From positions 2,487,453 to 2,551,452 of the forward strand of contig PSQN01000017.1 of assembly GCA_002989075.1 (NCBI GenBank): DNA of 64,000 nt, read 5' to 3'. The DNA is from Arthonia radiata. Taxonomy: Eukaryota > Ascomycota > Arthoniomycetes > Arthoniales > Arthoniaceae. The notes beneath the pieces were generated by a model that saw only the letters and a program-made list of their open reading frames with translations, was not told where the DNA came from and ran no database searches. A program made the position numbers and the translations under genes. Positions within the stretch are counted from its first letter, which is position 1, and each line of letters begins with the position of its first letter. Shown in pieces: positions 33,567-44,054 of the stretch.

Positions 33567-34503
33567 TCAGTGGTCGAGGAATTGAGGTGTCGGACCACGT
33601 TCTGGAAAGAATGTTCGGCCGAGTTAGGCAAGGTTTTGGAGAAGCTGCCACGCCGTGCACGCGATAAGCATTGGGCCGAGCTTTGGTGCTGTCGGGTGCG
33701 TGTCCGCTCGTGCTGGTGCAAGAATGAAGTCACGCGGGTTGATGTAAGCTGAGGATGAGGAGAAAAGTAGACGATTGAGATGAAGTCGGGCAGTGAAGGG
33801 TATTCTGGCAATATCTGCCCCCAGCCTGCCGCCGTTGTCTCCCTGATCGGCAGTCCTTGATTGGACCAACCGCGCTGTTCCTGATTGGGAGCCACAGTCT
33901 TCCAAGAAAAGAATCTTGCATGCACGAGTTCATCTTGTCAAAGTGACATCTTCTGCGTGCTCAAGTGTAGGCACGCTGTGTACAATGGCGAGTCAAAAAA
34001 GCACATGTCCTATGTCACGGCCGGAATGCTCCTGGCCTTGCAGCCTCACCGCAACCAGCGACAACAACCGGCTCTACTCCGTGAGAGCTAAGAAAAGCCA
34101 CGCCCACACCCACACTCACGCGACCACATCTCTCGGTCTTGGTCAAATGTTACAGCAAGCTCCATGTATCAGATCTCCGCACAAGCGCTCTGGCTCGAGT
34201 ATCAATCCTTTAGCCAGGATTACCGAGCGCAAATTTGAACTCTTTTGTGCAGCCTCTGCATCGAGTAGACTGTCAATGTCGACCACTACTGGAACAGCGC
34301 ATTTGTGTCGCTCGTAAGTGCTCGTAATAGCTGGACTGGGTCGAGGCAACGGTCGAGAGATACGCGGTCTCTAGAAGATTGCTGCATCGGAGAAGAGGAA
34401 AAGGCATTAGCTCACAGGCGTTCCTTCATCAGAACGTATGCTTCATGGCATTGGGTATATCAAAATGGGACGACAGACAACCGCTCCGTCTCATTACCAC
34501 GTA
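33567..34503. other. 5' region of the transporter and 3' flank of the Chs7-like gene
   Basis: 937 bp. The missing first exon of the sugar transporter should lie at the left side of this interval (about 33570-33950, minus strand). Several C/T-rich minus-strand frames exist but none gives a clear ATG plus donor in phase. Confidence 0.35.
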
Positions 34504-35812
34504 TTACGAGTATGCCGTGCCTCCTTCTAAGGCCTCCGTCGGCCAGTCGTCCTCTGTAATTGACGACCAAAACACCCAAATCATTATTACCGCTAGTAAT
34601 GTAAATAACGTCTCGAACATGGAGCCGTCGATCTTGCCGCTGACACCGTTGCAAATGTGTGGGCTGACTACGAAGTCAAAGATTTGACCGATGGCGAAAA
34701 GAAGCCCTGCTGATAGTAGGAAAACTGCTTGACGTCAGCTAATGCCTGAATTCGTGTTGGACATCTTTCGCGGAAGTCTTACTCATTGGCTTCTTCTCGC
34801 CGAGAATGCCGACAACGACCACCGCCTCAACCACGAAGAAAATGAACAGGAAAACCAGTGGGACCAGAAGGTAGAGTGTGTAGAGAGCGTATGACCGGTT
34901 GTTTTCCATCTGGACGCTGTTGACTTGCCAGTAACCTGACCAGTTTAGGCCCGTGTCCAGCGCAATGTATCCCACACCGATGAGGAAGCAGGCGGCTGAT
35001 CCCAGTATTAGTATTGTGGAGAAGATCGTGCCGTCATCAATAAGCTCCATGCCAACCGCGCCGTTGATGATCGCGTTGAGCATCAATACCCATGTCGTTG
35101 CTGTTATCAGGCCAATGTGTGCGCCTGTGAACCCCTGCACCACTGGTCAGTGATGTATTGCAAGTTTTCAATTGTATGCAACGTACTATCCGGACTTGCT
35201 GGTCTAATGGAAAGCCTCCGATGGTGAAGATCTCGCAAATTTCGACGAGGAGGAAGCCGATCAGAAAGATTTGCATTTCTCTGCGGACGTTATTAGCCTC
35301 GTGCTCAGAGGCGGAGCTTGGGGTTGTATACCTCCTGCCGACTGCTGCTTTCTTGGTTTCCGTTCGCCATAATAGAAAGAGTGATGTGAAGATCGCTATG
35401 CCGCATAACAGTATAACACCTGGTCCTCGTCAGATGCTTAGTTCAGGCTCTTATTGCATCCGTAGCTCCGTACCAAGGTTTTGAAGTTCCCGGCCTCCGC
35501 TCAACGGTATACCGGAAAGGTGACAGCCGCCATATCCTCCTATCTGATTGCTGTTGGCCGCAGTGTAGGTTCTGAACTCGCTGAACAACTGGAATTCTTT
35601 ATATCAGTCACACGAGCTTGACACGTCGAATTTAAAGACATGCTGAAGTGCAGGAGAGAACAAGAATTGCGCATACGTTACAAACAGGAAGCGTTGAATC
35701 TCTGCAGAAGTCCTACAGGCTGGTTAGTCTGATAACGAAGACCTTGGCGACGCGACGCGAAATCGCGCGACGAGGCTCGACACACGTGAAAGTTGCCATA
35801 GGCCGTAGACAT
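34504..35812 (-). CDS. Chs7-family seven-helix membrane protein (chitin synthase export chaperone family)
   Basis: Seven exons on the minus strand: 35812-35786 (27 nt), 35712-35677 (36 nt), 35588-35474, 35419-35332, 35280-35187, 35134-34783 and 34724-34504, total 310 residues with every phase matching. The spliced product begins MSTAYGNFHDFCRDSTLPVCNLFSEF. It then has about seven hydrophobic helices and family-typical elements: AVGRREMQIFLIGFLLVEI, FTGAHIGLITATTWVLMLNA, GMELIDDGT, FAIGQIFDFVVSPHICNGVSGKIDG and WVFWSSITEDDWP. Chs7 is needed for chitin synthase to leave the ER. This sequence differs from classical Chs7 at both ends, so it may be the divergent fungal paralogue group of the same Pfam family rather than Chs7 itself. 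The acceptor of the last intron could be AAG or CAG three bases apart; both keep frame. Confidence 0.88.
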
Positions 35813-36776
35813 CTTCTCCGAATGCGAATTAAAAAATACACCAAGGCTGTGATTGATGCCGCCTCGTGAGTGGATGCGGTCGCGAACTTGGAAAAGAGGG
35901 TGGCTGGACGGGCGATGCGGCGGGTGAAGGGCGCTTCGGTGGACAAGAGGGCTGGCTGAATGAACAATGCTGTGTAGAATTATTAAACGTCGGCGACTAT
36001 GAGCGCGCCGTATGTGCGTTCAACTGCAGAGCTCATGAGATGAAATGTTGGCGGGCCAGGGGTCGAGCTGGCAGCAACTGCTCCTGCCGATCGTGGGAGG
36101 TCTTGGGATGCACAGATCGGAGGCAACGGTACGGCGGTCAGCGGTGCATGACCACTGCGAAGTGGAGAGACGAGATGGGGGTGAGGAGAGAGAGAAATGG
36201 AAGACGTTAGGAAGAGGGTGGCTTCTGTCAGGAACCGTCGGGTGTGCAGCCAGCTTTGGACTAAACGCACCAGCCAAGCCGCACGTTATTGGCGCAGGTG
36301 AGATTAACGGTATTAGCTGGTCTGTGCTCTGCTCAATCGGACTTAGCGTCCTACCATTGTTGCTCGTTGCTACTCTTCAGCTGTGACCTTTCCTTTTGAG
36401 CCATCCTGTGGGAACTGAGATCTGTAGAAGCGCTTGATGAGGAACGATGATCGATCACCAACACTTTCTGGTGGAGTCACGCTGTTTTACCATTAGCCAC
36501 ATCTTGCATTGGAATGAGATGGAAGGAAACACGGACAGTAGAGTGTCAACAACGTCAAATCTAGGTAATCGCTATGTCCTGCTTGGGTGGCTACATGGGT
36601 TGGAGATGTATGGCATTTTGGGATATCTTGAGGTTGCCCTTCTTGAGGCCGCCCGTCCCGAATGACATCTCCATGCTCTCCAGCCACCAATCAGTGTGCC
36701 ATCAAGTCATCATTCATGACTTCTCACTCTACGCCGCTGCTTCAGATCCGACCTTCGCGCACCCCTTCACCGGCGC
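35813..36776. other. intergenic, nothing recognised
   Basis: 964 bp. A plus-strand Gly/Arg/Cys-rich frame at 35866-36210 and its minus shadows look non-coding. No RNA gene or repeat was seen. Confidence 0.4.
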
Positions 36777-39143
36777 TCATATGCTCTTGCGCGGACGCCC
36801 TGGCTTGCCTTTCGGCTTTGGAAGCGCTTCACTGCTCTCCCGCTTCTTCACCTCCTTTGACTGGCTTGCCACAGGCGTGATACGGAACTCGTTGCTCGTT
36901 AGGCTCAAGCGTCCCCTCAAAGCGCTGTATGGCAGCAGCTCCCGACTGTAGCAAGCCACCTCATTGTTTACGAGCGTCGCGCAGTCTACATCATCCTTCT
37001 CCAGGCCGAGCATCACGGTATTTTCATCACCCTTAAGTATACCTCGAGTTGTCTTCGACACCACATTCTTTGCGCCCATAGCCCTCGCTAGAGTGTCGAC
37101 GTCACGGTAAGCTTCATTGCCCCACAATCGCTTTAAGGCGGGTGTGACGTGAACGGTCATGCCGGCCATCAACCCACTCCGCGACGCGATCTTGCTTGGA
37201 TTGTAGCCCCACTGGGTCTGCTTGGCCGGCAGGTACTTATCGAGCGGAAGCAGTTTCTTAGCTTTAACACTGTCTGTAACCCAATTCTCCTGTAACACAG
37301 GCTTCCCAGAGGCTACGGCGATGAGCAGCTTAGGCGTCTTCTTCAACTGATCTTTTCCTATTCCTACGACAAGAATATCGAATCGATTGGGGTTGTGAGA
37401 CTGGCTGATCTCCGGGCCAAGCAGCCTGAAGTTTACCAATATTGACCCCTGCTCTTTGACGTGAGCATTTGAAAAGAGCACTCGTGGATTCTTACCAAGC
37501 TCCTTGATTGTAGCTGGCGAGCTCACCTGGCTTGTACGAGAGCTCTTACGCGGAGATGAGCCTTGCTCTGGCTCAGTAGCAGCTGTATCGACATTTGAAG
37601 GACGACCGCGCTTTGCAGCACTACCTGGCGGTGGCTTCGGCGTTGGTGTAGGGGCGGTGCTGTGTGTCGAGGCTTTGCGTGGTCGACCAGGCTTCCTCGA
37701 GCTACTAGACTGCGGCACTGGACTTGCAGTAGCAGCAGCGACACTCTCTCTGGGTGACTTTGGCAGACGGCCACGCTTCGCAGGAGTCGACTTTAGCGTA
37801 TCCGTCTTGTTCTCCAGATCATCCGCTAACTTCGACTTCTTTGATCTAGGTTCAATGACTGGATCGTGTGGCTGCTCACTGGCGAGCTTACGCTTTTGGC
37901 CAGTAGTTCCTTTCGGTGACTGCAGGATATATTTCGCAGATTCCTCTGTAGTCTCCATAGCATCGCCCAGCACCGGTGGGAAAGCGCCAGCGTTTTCTTT
38001 AGACGATGATCCGTCAAGAACTTCGTCTTCCGCGATAGGCTCGTCGTCAAACTCGTCCTTTACGGCTGTCTCCTGGGCAATGACATTGCCCATCACAGGC
38101 TCTTCCTGTGCAGTGCTATAGTGCAGCTGCTGGGACTGTTGATAAATCTGCAGTACCCTCGCTGGTGAAATCATCGCGGGTTCTTCAGCAGAGTCTGCCT
38201 CTGCAACCTCCTCTGCAATCTCTTCTGCGACCTCCTTCGTGATCTCCTCTGCGACCTCCTCTGCGACCTCCTCTACGCGCTTCTCTAGAGGCTCGTCTGT
38301 AGGCTCTTCCGACGTGGACTGTTCTGAGTCAGGGTAGCGACCGCGGCTGTTGTTTGGGTCGTAATCATCTAGCTCAAAGGTATCTTGAGCTTGTTGCTTA
38401 TATGGCGTGTGCACCGGTGACGATCCTATATCAGGTTTTGGATGCATCTCTGGGTGATGCTTCGAAGGTGAAGTGGGCGACTCTATAGCGTCCATGTTGT
38501 CTGCGGAGGTGAAGCGCTGGTCAGTAGCAGGAGTGTCGATGACAGTATCACGCTTGAACTTCTGCGCAAGGCGAGGACTGCCGAATTCCTGAGACATTTC
38601 GCCGTTGAACGTTGAAGGCTGCTGCTGCACATTGGGTTCGGTGAAATCCTCACGCACGTGAAAGTCATCTTCCACTCGCTCTCCGTCAGGCAGCGACGAC
38701 CCGACTTGGATATCTTCTTTGCGTGCTGACGGAGTGTCGGCCATCGCGAAATGAGCACCGTGACTGAAAGCTGCAGGTAGTTGGTCGTCAAGCATTACGA
38801 TGTTGTTAGGTCTAGTGATGTGCTTGATATTCCAAGATGCATCAGTTGAATTGCTACTAGGTGCAGCTTCGAAATACCGAAGAGGTCCTTCGAAGCGAAC
38901 AGTGCCAAGCCCGATTGCTGATGGGAAGTCAGAGTGAAATTACGATTTGAAGGTACAGCAGGCCGTACTGAGCTTCGCACGGACTATATCGCTCTGTGCG
39001 ATCTGGCTCTGAAGGCCGTGGGTAAGGATGCCGTTCGATCCACTGCTTTCGACGAGGAAATAGCTCTCTTTGTTTTGTGGTTGTGAGCTGGGACTCAGTT
39101 CAGCACTTTTGGTGCCGATGTTGAGTACGGAATCTGGCCACAT
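36777..39143 (-). CDS. tandem-BRCT nuclear protein with AT-hook-like motifs
   Basis: Exons 39143-38969 and 38917-36777 (51-nt intron GTACGG...CTGACTTCCCATCAG) encode 771 residues. The first about 95 residues (MWPDSVLNIGTKS ... RFEGPLRYFEAAP) have a possible beta-rich, FHA-like layout, but I cannot confirm it. A long acidic, disordered middle includes degenerate EEVAEE repeats. Basic AT-hook-like motifs follow (KPGRPRKAS, KRGRPSN, and KPGRPRKSI at the extreme C-terminus). Two BRCT-type repeats occupy about 535-628 (NPRVLFSNAH ... ENWVTDS) and 640-730 (GMTVHVTPAL ... NNEVACYSRE). The layout resembles phospho-dependent DNA-damage adaptors of the MDC1/Mdb1/PTIP class. A nuclear chromatin role is inferred. 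The ATG at 39143 is the first in a frame that opens further upstream. Confidence 0.8.
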
Positions 39144-39454
39144 GCTTATGAGCCAGATTGCCGGGTCAGAATGGAAGAGCAAGGTTGTAGGTGGATGTCG
39201 TGACTAGCGCGTAAAGTAGTACGACGCGCTAGAACGCGACTCACGTGAAGGTGGGGCAATTTCGAAATGCAGCCTCTCCAGGCAGGCTCTCAATTTAAGG
39301 CTGTATCTACAACGAGGCCTTCTGCGGAACGCGCATCGATACGTGCAAAAGTATACGTTCAGATCATCGTAATATACATCCCTTTTCGTCAAAGTATTCC
39401 GTCCGCTTCGGCTGTCGCTCTTTTGACCAATGCAGCCGTTCCGATACTGCTCAT
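39144..39454. promoter_or_regulatory. BRCT-gene promoter with inverted repeat
   Basis: An 8-bp inverted repeat CTAGCGCG ... CGCGCTAG (39204-39211 and 39225-39232, 13-nt spacer) lies about 60 bp upstream of the BRCT start. It is followed by AACGCGAC and, at about 39328, AACGCGCA. ACGCG cores recall the MCB/MBF sites of G1/S and DNA-repair genes; this is an inference from motif only. Confidence 0.35.
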
Positions 39455-40736
39455 CTATGATTTCGTCCACGTCGGAGACGGACCGTAGGGGTGCGGCGGT
39501 CCGTAACCTTTAAAGGGTTCATATAGACTTGGAGGCGAATGAGGGTGCTTGGGACCTCCACTGATAGTCGGCTTCGCATAGCCAGGACCGCTGATGACCG
39601 GTCCAGTGGCGTTGGCAGCGATGCTATGGGTACCGTTGCCGACGTAGAAGTAGTTGGCGGCGAAAGGCGTTCCTAAGTTTGCTGCGTCTGCGAAGCTAGC
39701 GATGTCGAAGTTCGTCCGGTTGTTGTCGTTGAAGCCTCTGTAAGCTTCGGGAATGGTGAAGTCAAGCGGCTGCTTGTACGCGTAGATGATGTACCGGTGG
39801 GGAGGTGAGTAAGCTGGAGGGTTAGGCTGCTGGTACTGAGCCACGGCTGGGGTAGATCCGGTCTCGTTGGCGAACAGCAAAAACGGGTAGGGGCCAATAG
39901 CGTAAGGTGGCAGCGTTGATGCGTTGATAACCCTCAAGTTTGGCTGCAGCCAGTGAAGGTACTGCGCGTTGTACGGGTTGTAGGGGGCGGGCGCGTCCGG
40001 GTCGACCAGTGCAATAAGGTAAAGTTGAGGTCCAAAGACTTCGATCGGGCCCTCATAGATACTTGCTGCGGGAGGTGTCTCAACAATTTGATCGTCCACT
40101 GGCACTTCGGAGAGGCCAACCTGCGGATGACCACTCGCTGCAGGGACCCCGACGCCCAATTGTTCGCCTGGCCTGACTTGCACCGTGCCGGTCTGGAAAG
40201 ACAAAAGGAGCTGTTCTGTCGCGCTTGGCGAGAAATTGGGCGGGATCACGGAAGGCGCAAAAGACGTGAACGTGGTGTGACTGGTTGCGGCAACCCCAGC
40301 GGGACCAGCAAGTGTTGTGGGCGTGGGTGCTTGCTCCGGGCAAGTCCCGTTCGAGGTGGCATTGTAGTAGGCGCAAGTATCATCCACGATCGCAGCGAAC
40401 GCTCCGATGTCGATTGGCGCGCAGGATGACTGAACCAAGCAGGGAACAATTATTTCGGCAATGATACCGGTCTTCTCGACACAGTGACATTCAAAGTCGT
40501 CCAGCGCGCAACCATCCTGGGCCAGAGTGGAGTAATCGCAAGGAACCTGTACTCAGTGATCAGTAATAGACTGCACGGCTGTATTACCTGGGGCGTACCG
40601 AGCAAGGTGGCAGCATGCCGGCGAACTTCTCAGCAGTCATGCCAGCATAGTTCTTGATTGCGCTGCAGTCTGTTTGTGCGGACGCACCAACAGCAGCAAA
40701 GGCCGCTATGGCAACGAGCTGGAGATTGCGATACAT
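39455..40736 (-). CDS. secreted CFEM-PEBP fusion protein
   Basis: Exons 40736-40599 and 40546-39455 (52-nt intron GTACGC...GAGTACAG, phase 0) encode 409 residues. There is a signal peptide at 1-20 (MYRNLQLVAIAAFAAVGASA). A CFEM-like module (about 23-100) has Cys spaced as TDC, LPPCSVPC, DGC, FECHC, VPC, SSC and DDTC. A Thr/Pro-rich linker is followed by a phosphatidylethanolamine-binding-protein domain (about 150-350) with LIALVDPDAPAPYNP, QYLHWLQPNL and SPPHRYIIYAYKQP, the three conserved anion-pocket segments. The tail is Pro/Gly/His-rich and lacks a hydrophobic GPI-anchor signal. CFEM modules bind haem or act at the surface; PEBPs bind phospholipid headgroups or inhibit proteases and kinases. 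The combined role is unknown. Both halves are in one exon apart from the first 46 residues, so the fusion is not a splice-model artefact. Confidence 0.9.
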
Positions 40737-42189
40737 GGTAGACGAGTTGCTGTCAGGTGCTCAAAGAGACTGGTATGCGATTGTAGGAATCGAAAGAGGA
40801 TGGAAATGCAGATGCGGAGGCTTATAAGAATCTCTTCCATCACTCGGAAGTACGCTTCCTCCATGCAATTCATCATAGACATTTTGCAAACATATCCCGG
40901 CGCTGTGGTTTTCCGATCTTGTGCGAGTGTACGAAACGAGGCTTAGAGACATGCGATATCTGGCAGATCTAGTGGAGAGCCGAGCGACAATGGAGCATAA
41001 ATCCGTTAAAGTTGGCCGTCGGGGGGTCTGCTCTGGGTTCCGTTATTGACTAAGTAGCAGGGAATGTCTGACGCCAGAACGCGCGTTCTAATTGCTATCT
41101 GTGACACTGCGTGTGATACCAATAAACATTCCTCTACGCTGTGGAAAGAGCATCAAGGCAGCCGTCGGCAGTGAGGTTGGACAAACCCTGAGCTCACTGG
41201 AGTTAACCAGTAAGATTTCAAGCATTCAAATGGTGGACCGGTCGATCCGGGTTCAAGTGTCCTGCAAGGGCGTACTGGTCATGACGACAACAATAATGAC
41301 TGGGAGCTAAATGTCCGAACGCAAAGGTCAGGTACTTACTACTCAAGGCACACAGATCGGATATCGGATGGAGTCCCGAAAATGTCCAGCTAGTCGGTAG
41401 CAGATCTGCACATTTCCACCAAAACGATAATAATTCCAGTGCATCTGATATCTTTTGAGGACGCTGGGCCACGACATTCTTCTCGCCTTTGTCACAATTC
41501 TCAACAGAGCTGATCATGCATGCGCTCAACCCTTGGCTTGGCGTACGGGTGCTCGTTTGTCGACAACATTCTAGAAGGACTTGAGCGTACTGAGTACGCG
41601 TCTTGTTTAGTATTTGGTGATTTACGCTGATGTGTACGCTCTGGAAAGGGCGTGGAACCGCTCCGGCGCCCAGCGATTGATGAGTTTTGCGAGGAGTCAG
41701 CATTGCCGTATTGCTACTTTCGCCTGGTGCATCGCACGCGCCGGCCCGGTGGCGGACCTGATATAGCTATGTTCTTACGCGTGCAGTTCGTAGGTCTGTT
41801 GCAGGCACGAAAGTCTGACAGTGGTCGCCAAGGAAGATGTATACTTCCACGCGCTCGTTGTGAAACCCCGCAGGTTGCCAGACGGTCCTAAACTCTGTTT
41901 AGTCTGGCGCGAGTTTCATTGATGATACTATGCTCCGAATTCTGCAGGCGAATGTAGACACTTGCGACGACGTGCATAATGTAATAGACATTCCGTGGTG
42001 CATCCGTGGGGATTGCGCAGTGGACTCGCTGGGGAACAAAGACAGGCCAAAAGTCCCGTTGCGATATGCATGCGGCTTGGCATCGGAGACGAGTCAGCAG
42101 AAATCGGTCGGTCACAACAAACTGACTCTTCTGCATGTGGAGTGCGACGACTCGTACACGCCAGTACACACAGCATCTGCAGGCTTGTT
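40737..42189. promoter_or_regulatory. 1.45-kb divergent spacer between CFEM-PEBP and bZIP genes
   Basis: No gene was recognised. A perfect 14-bp palindrome AGAACGCGCGTTCT stands at 41076-41089. A GGTTCAAG segment near 41250 recalls a tRNA T-loop, but no acceptor stem or D-arm fits. The rest holds leaders of both genes. Confidence 0.4.
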
Positions 42190-43759
42190 ATGAACCCTCC
42201 GACTTCCGTCCATGGGCTACAAAATGGCATTACTAGCTCTGGTCAATCGCCATCAGCAGCAACCAGGGATGACGAGCCAAAGCCCAGACGTCCCACGCGA
42301 CGGCTTACTGAGCAGCAACTGGCCAAAAAGCGACAGAATGACCGCGAAGCGCAACGTGCCATCCGTGAAAGGACGCGTACTACCATTGAGTCACTCGAGC
42401 ATAAGGTCAAGCAGCTCGAGACGGGCCAGGCATATGCGGAGATGCAAGATGTTGTCCGTGAACGAGACGCGCTGAAGCGCGAGAACGAAGAGCTTCGAGA
42501 GAAGTTAGGTCAGGTGGTGCACATGTTGCAACCAGTCACTGGTAATTACTTGTTACATGCTGTTTCGAAGCCGCTCTGTCTGTCCAGTCTCTGGCACTAA
42601 CCACGCAACTAGATCAGGCACCGCAATTACCGCCTATTCGTACACGCCTTGGCAGCACTTCTCTTGGGACTGGCGAGGAATATGCATCGGACGCAGCCGA
42701 CTTGGACGACCACAAGAGCGCCCGTTGTTATACGTCCCCTCGTGCCAAGCCCAGAGACCCATCTTCCTTCCTCGCGTCAGCTTCACCCCATGATAGAGCG
42801 CCGATCAGCACGTCCAGCGACTGGAACACATCCGGCCAATTTGGGTCCAGATCTGAGCCTCCATATTCTGCTAGAGCCCTAACATCCCCAACTGAAGCAT
42901 TGTTTCGCCACTATGGGACACCTCAGTCTGTTACAAGCCCTCCCACTGCTTCTCCACACCCTTCAGTGACGTTTTCCGATACCCACCGGCCGCAGTGGCT
43001 TCGAGTGCCCGGCCACACAGGCTCAACCAGCAGCTTTGACACGATTCTGCTAGATCTCGTGCACGCTGCGCGGGGGAGACTCGCACAGGGCACGTCCACG
43101 GTAGAAGAACTTCTTGGGGAGCGCTACCCTGAAGTGGGTACTTTTATTGATCCGGATCAAGACAATTATGGAGGGACACACGAGATATCCAATGTGCTCT
43201 GCACCATGCTTATACGGGGCTTCTCATTAATAGACGGCAATGCTGAAAAGTGCGGACTGGTCGCCACTGGCTTTCCCTACTTCGCTTGGCTCATTCATCC
43301 CACGCAAGAATCCTATGAAGCGATCCCAGAACACATGCGACCTACTGAGAGCCAGATACAGGTTCCGCATCCAATCTGGATCGACATCTTGCAATGGTAA
43401 TTCGGCAGCAGGTCCTTCTGGGTTTACTCATGCTGACGAATCACTTCAGGCCAGCGCTTCGAGACGAGCTAATTCGACATGCTTATACCATGTCTATGGA
43501 TACTCTGTTTCTGCCTTACTGTCGAGGACTACGCACGAATTGGAAGTCGAATGCTACGCTCTCCGACTGCGTTTACCCATTCCGGAGACTTGCGACGAAG
43601 CTTGACTCACATCGGCGAGAAGCTGATGGCTACACCACAGACTTCCGCATAAATGACGACCTGTTACAGCATGTTCGACAACTGGAGAACTGGAGCGTAG
43701 GATCTGAGTTTGCCCAAGCGTTTCCCTGGCTTGCTTCCTTCGTTCGCGTTCAATCATGA
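42190..43759 (+). CDS. bZIP transcription factor with DUF3425 domain
   Basis: Exons 42190-42541, 42613-43396 and 43450-43759 encode 481 residues. The introns are 71 nt (GTAATT...CACTAAC...CTAG) and 53 nt (GTAATT...GCTGAC...TTCAG). The basic region KKRQNDREAQRAIRERTR and the leucine zipper (LEHKVKQLETG ... LKRENEELREKL) lie at about 45-110. The middle is Ser/Pro/Thr-rich. The C-terminal DUF3425 domain (about 255-470) includes WLIHPTQESYEAIPEHMRPTESQIQVPHPIWIDILQWPALRDELI, and ends WPFRR-like YPFRRLATKL, QAFPWLASF. Fungal bZIP-DUF3425 factors are nuclear regulators, some of stress or secondary metabolism; the targets here are unknown. An in-frame open stretch precedes 42190, so a longer N-terminus is possible. 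Confidence 0.9.
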
Positions 43760-44054
43760 GGCTCGCTCAAAGCTTGAGGTGTCGAGGCTAAAGCAAGGTA
43801 CTTGCGCGCTACGGATCCGCATGCAGGATACCACGGGACGTTGAAAGCATCGTTAAGTGTTCGCTTTGCCGCAATGGACTGTTTTCGGCGCATTGATGAG
43901 CGGCGCCCATGTGGGATGACAGCATTTTGAGGTTTGGCCCGTGAATGGTGGGGCACGCAAACGACAGAAGAGACGAGAGAATCAAGCTGTACTCGAATTA
44001 CGCATATATGCCCGTTTATGAGTAGGTAGTGCCTAGATTCTGACGTCTTAGCAC

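Noticed and set aside
34730-34737. TGACGTCA site as a promoter element
   Set aside because: It lies inside an intron near the 3' end of the Chs7-family gene, so a promoter role is unlikely.
35866-36210. Gly/Arg/Cys-rich plus-strand ORF
   Set aside because: Composition typical of non-coding GC-rich DNA; no start context or homologous motif.
41215-41290. Possible tRNA (GGTTCAAG T-loop-like sequence)
   Set aside because: No complementary acceptor stem, D-arm or anticodon arm can be drawn around it.
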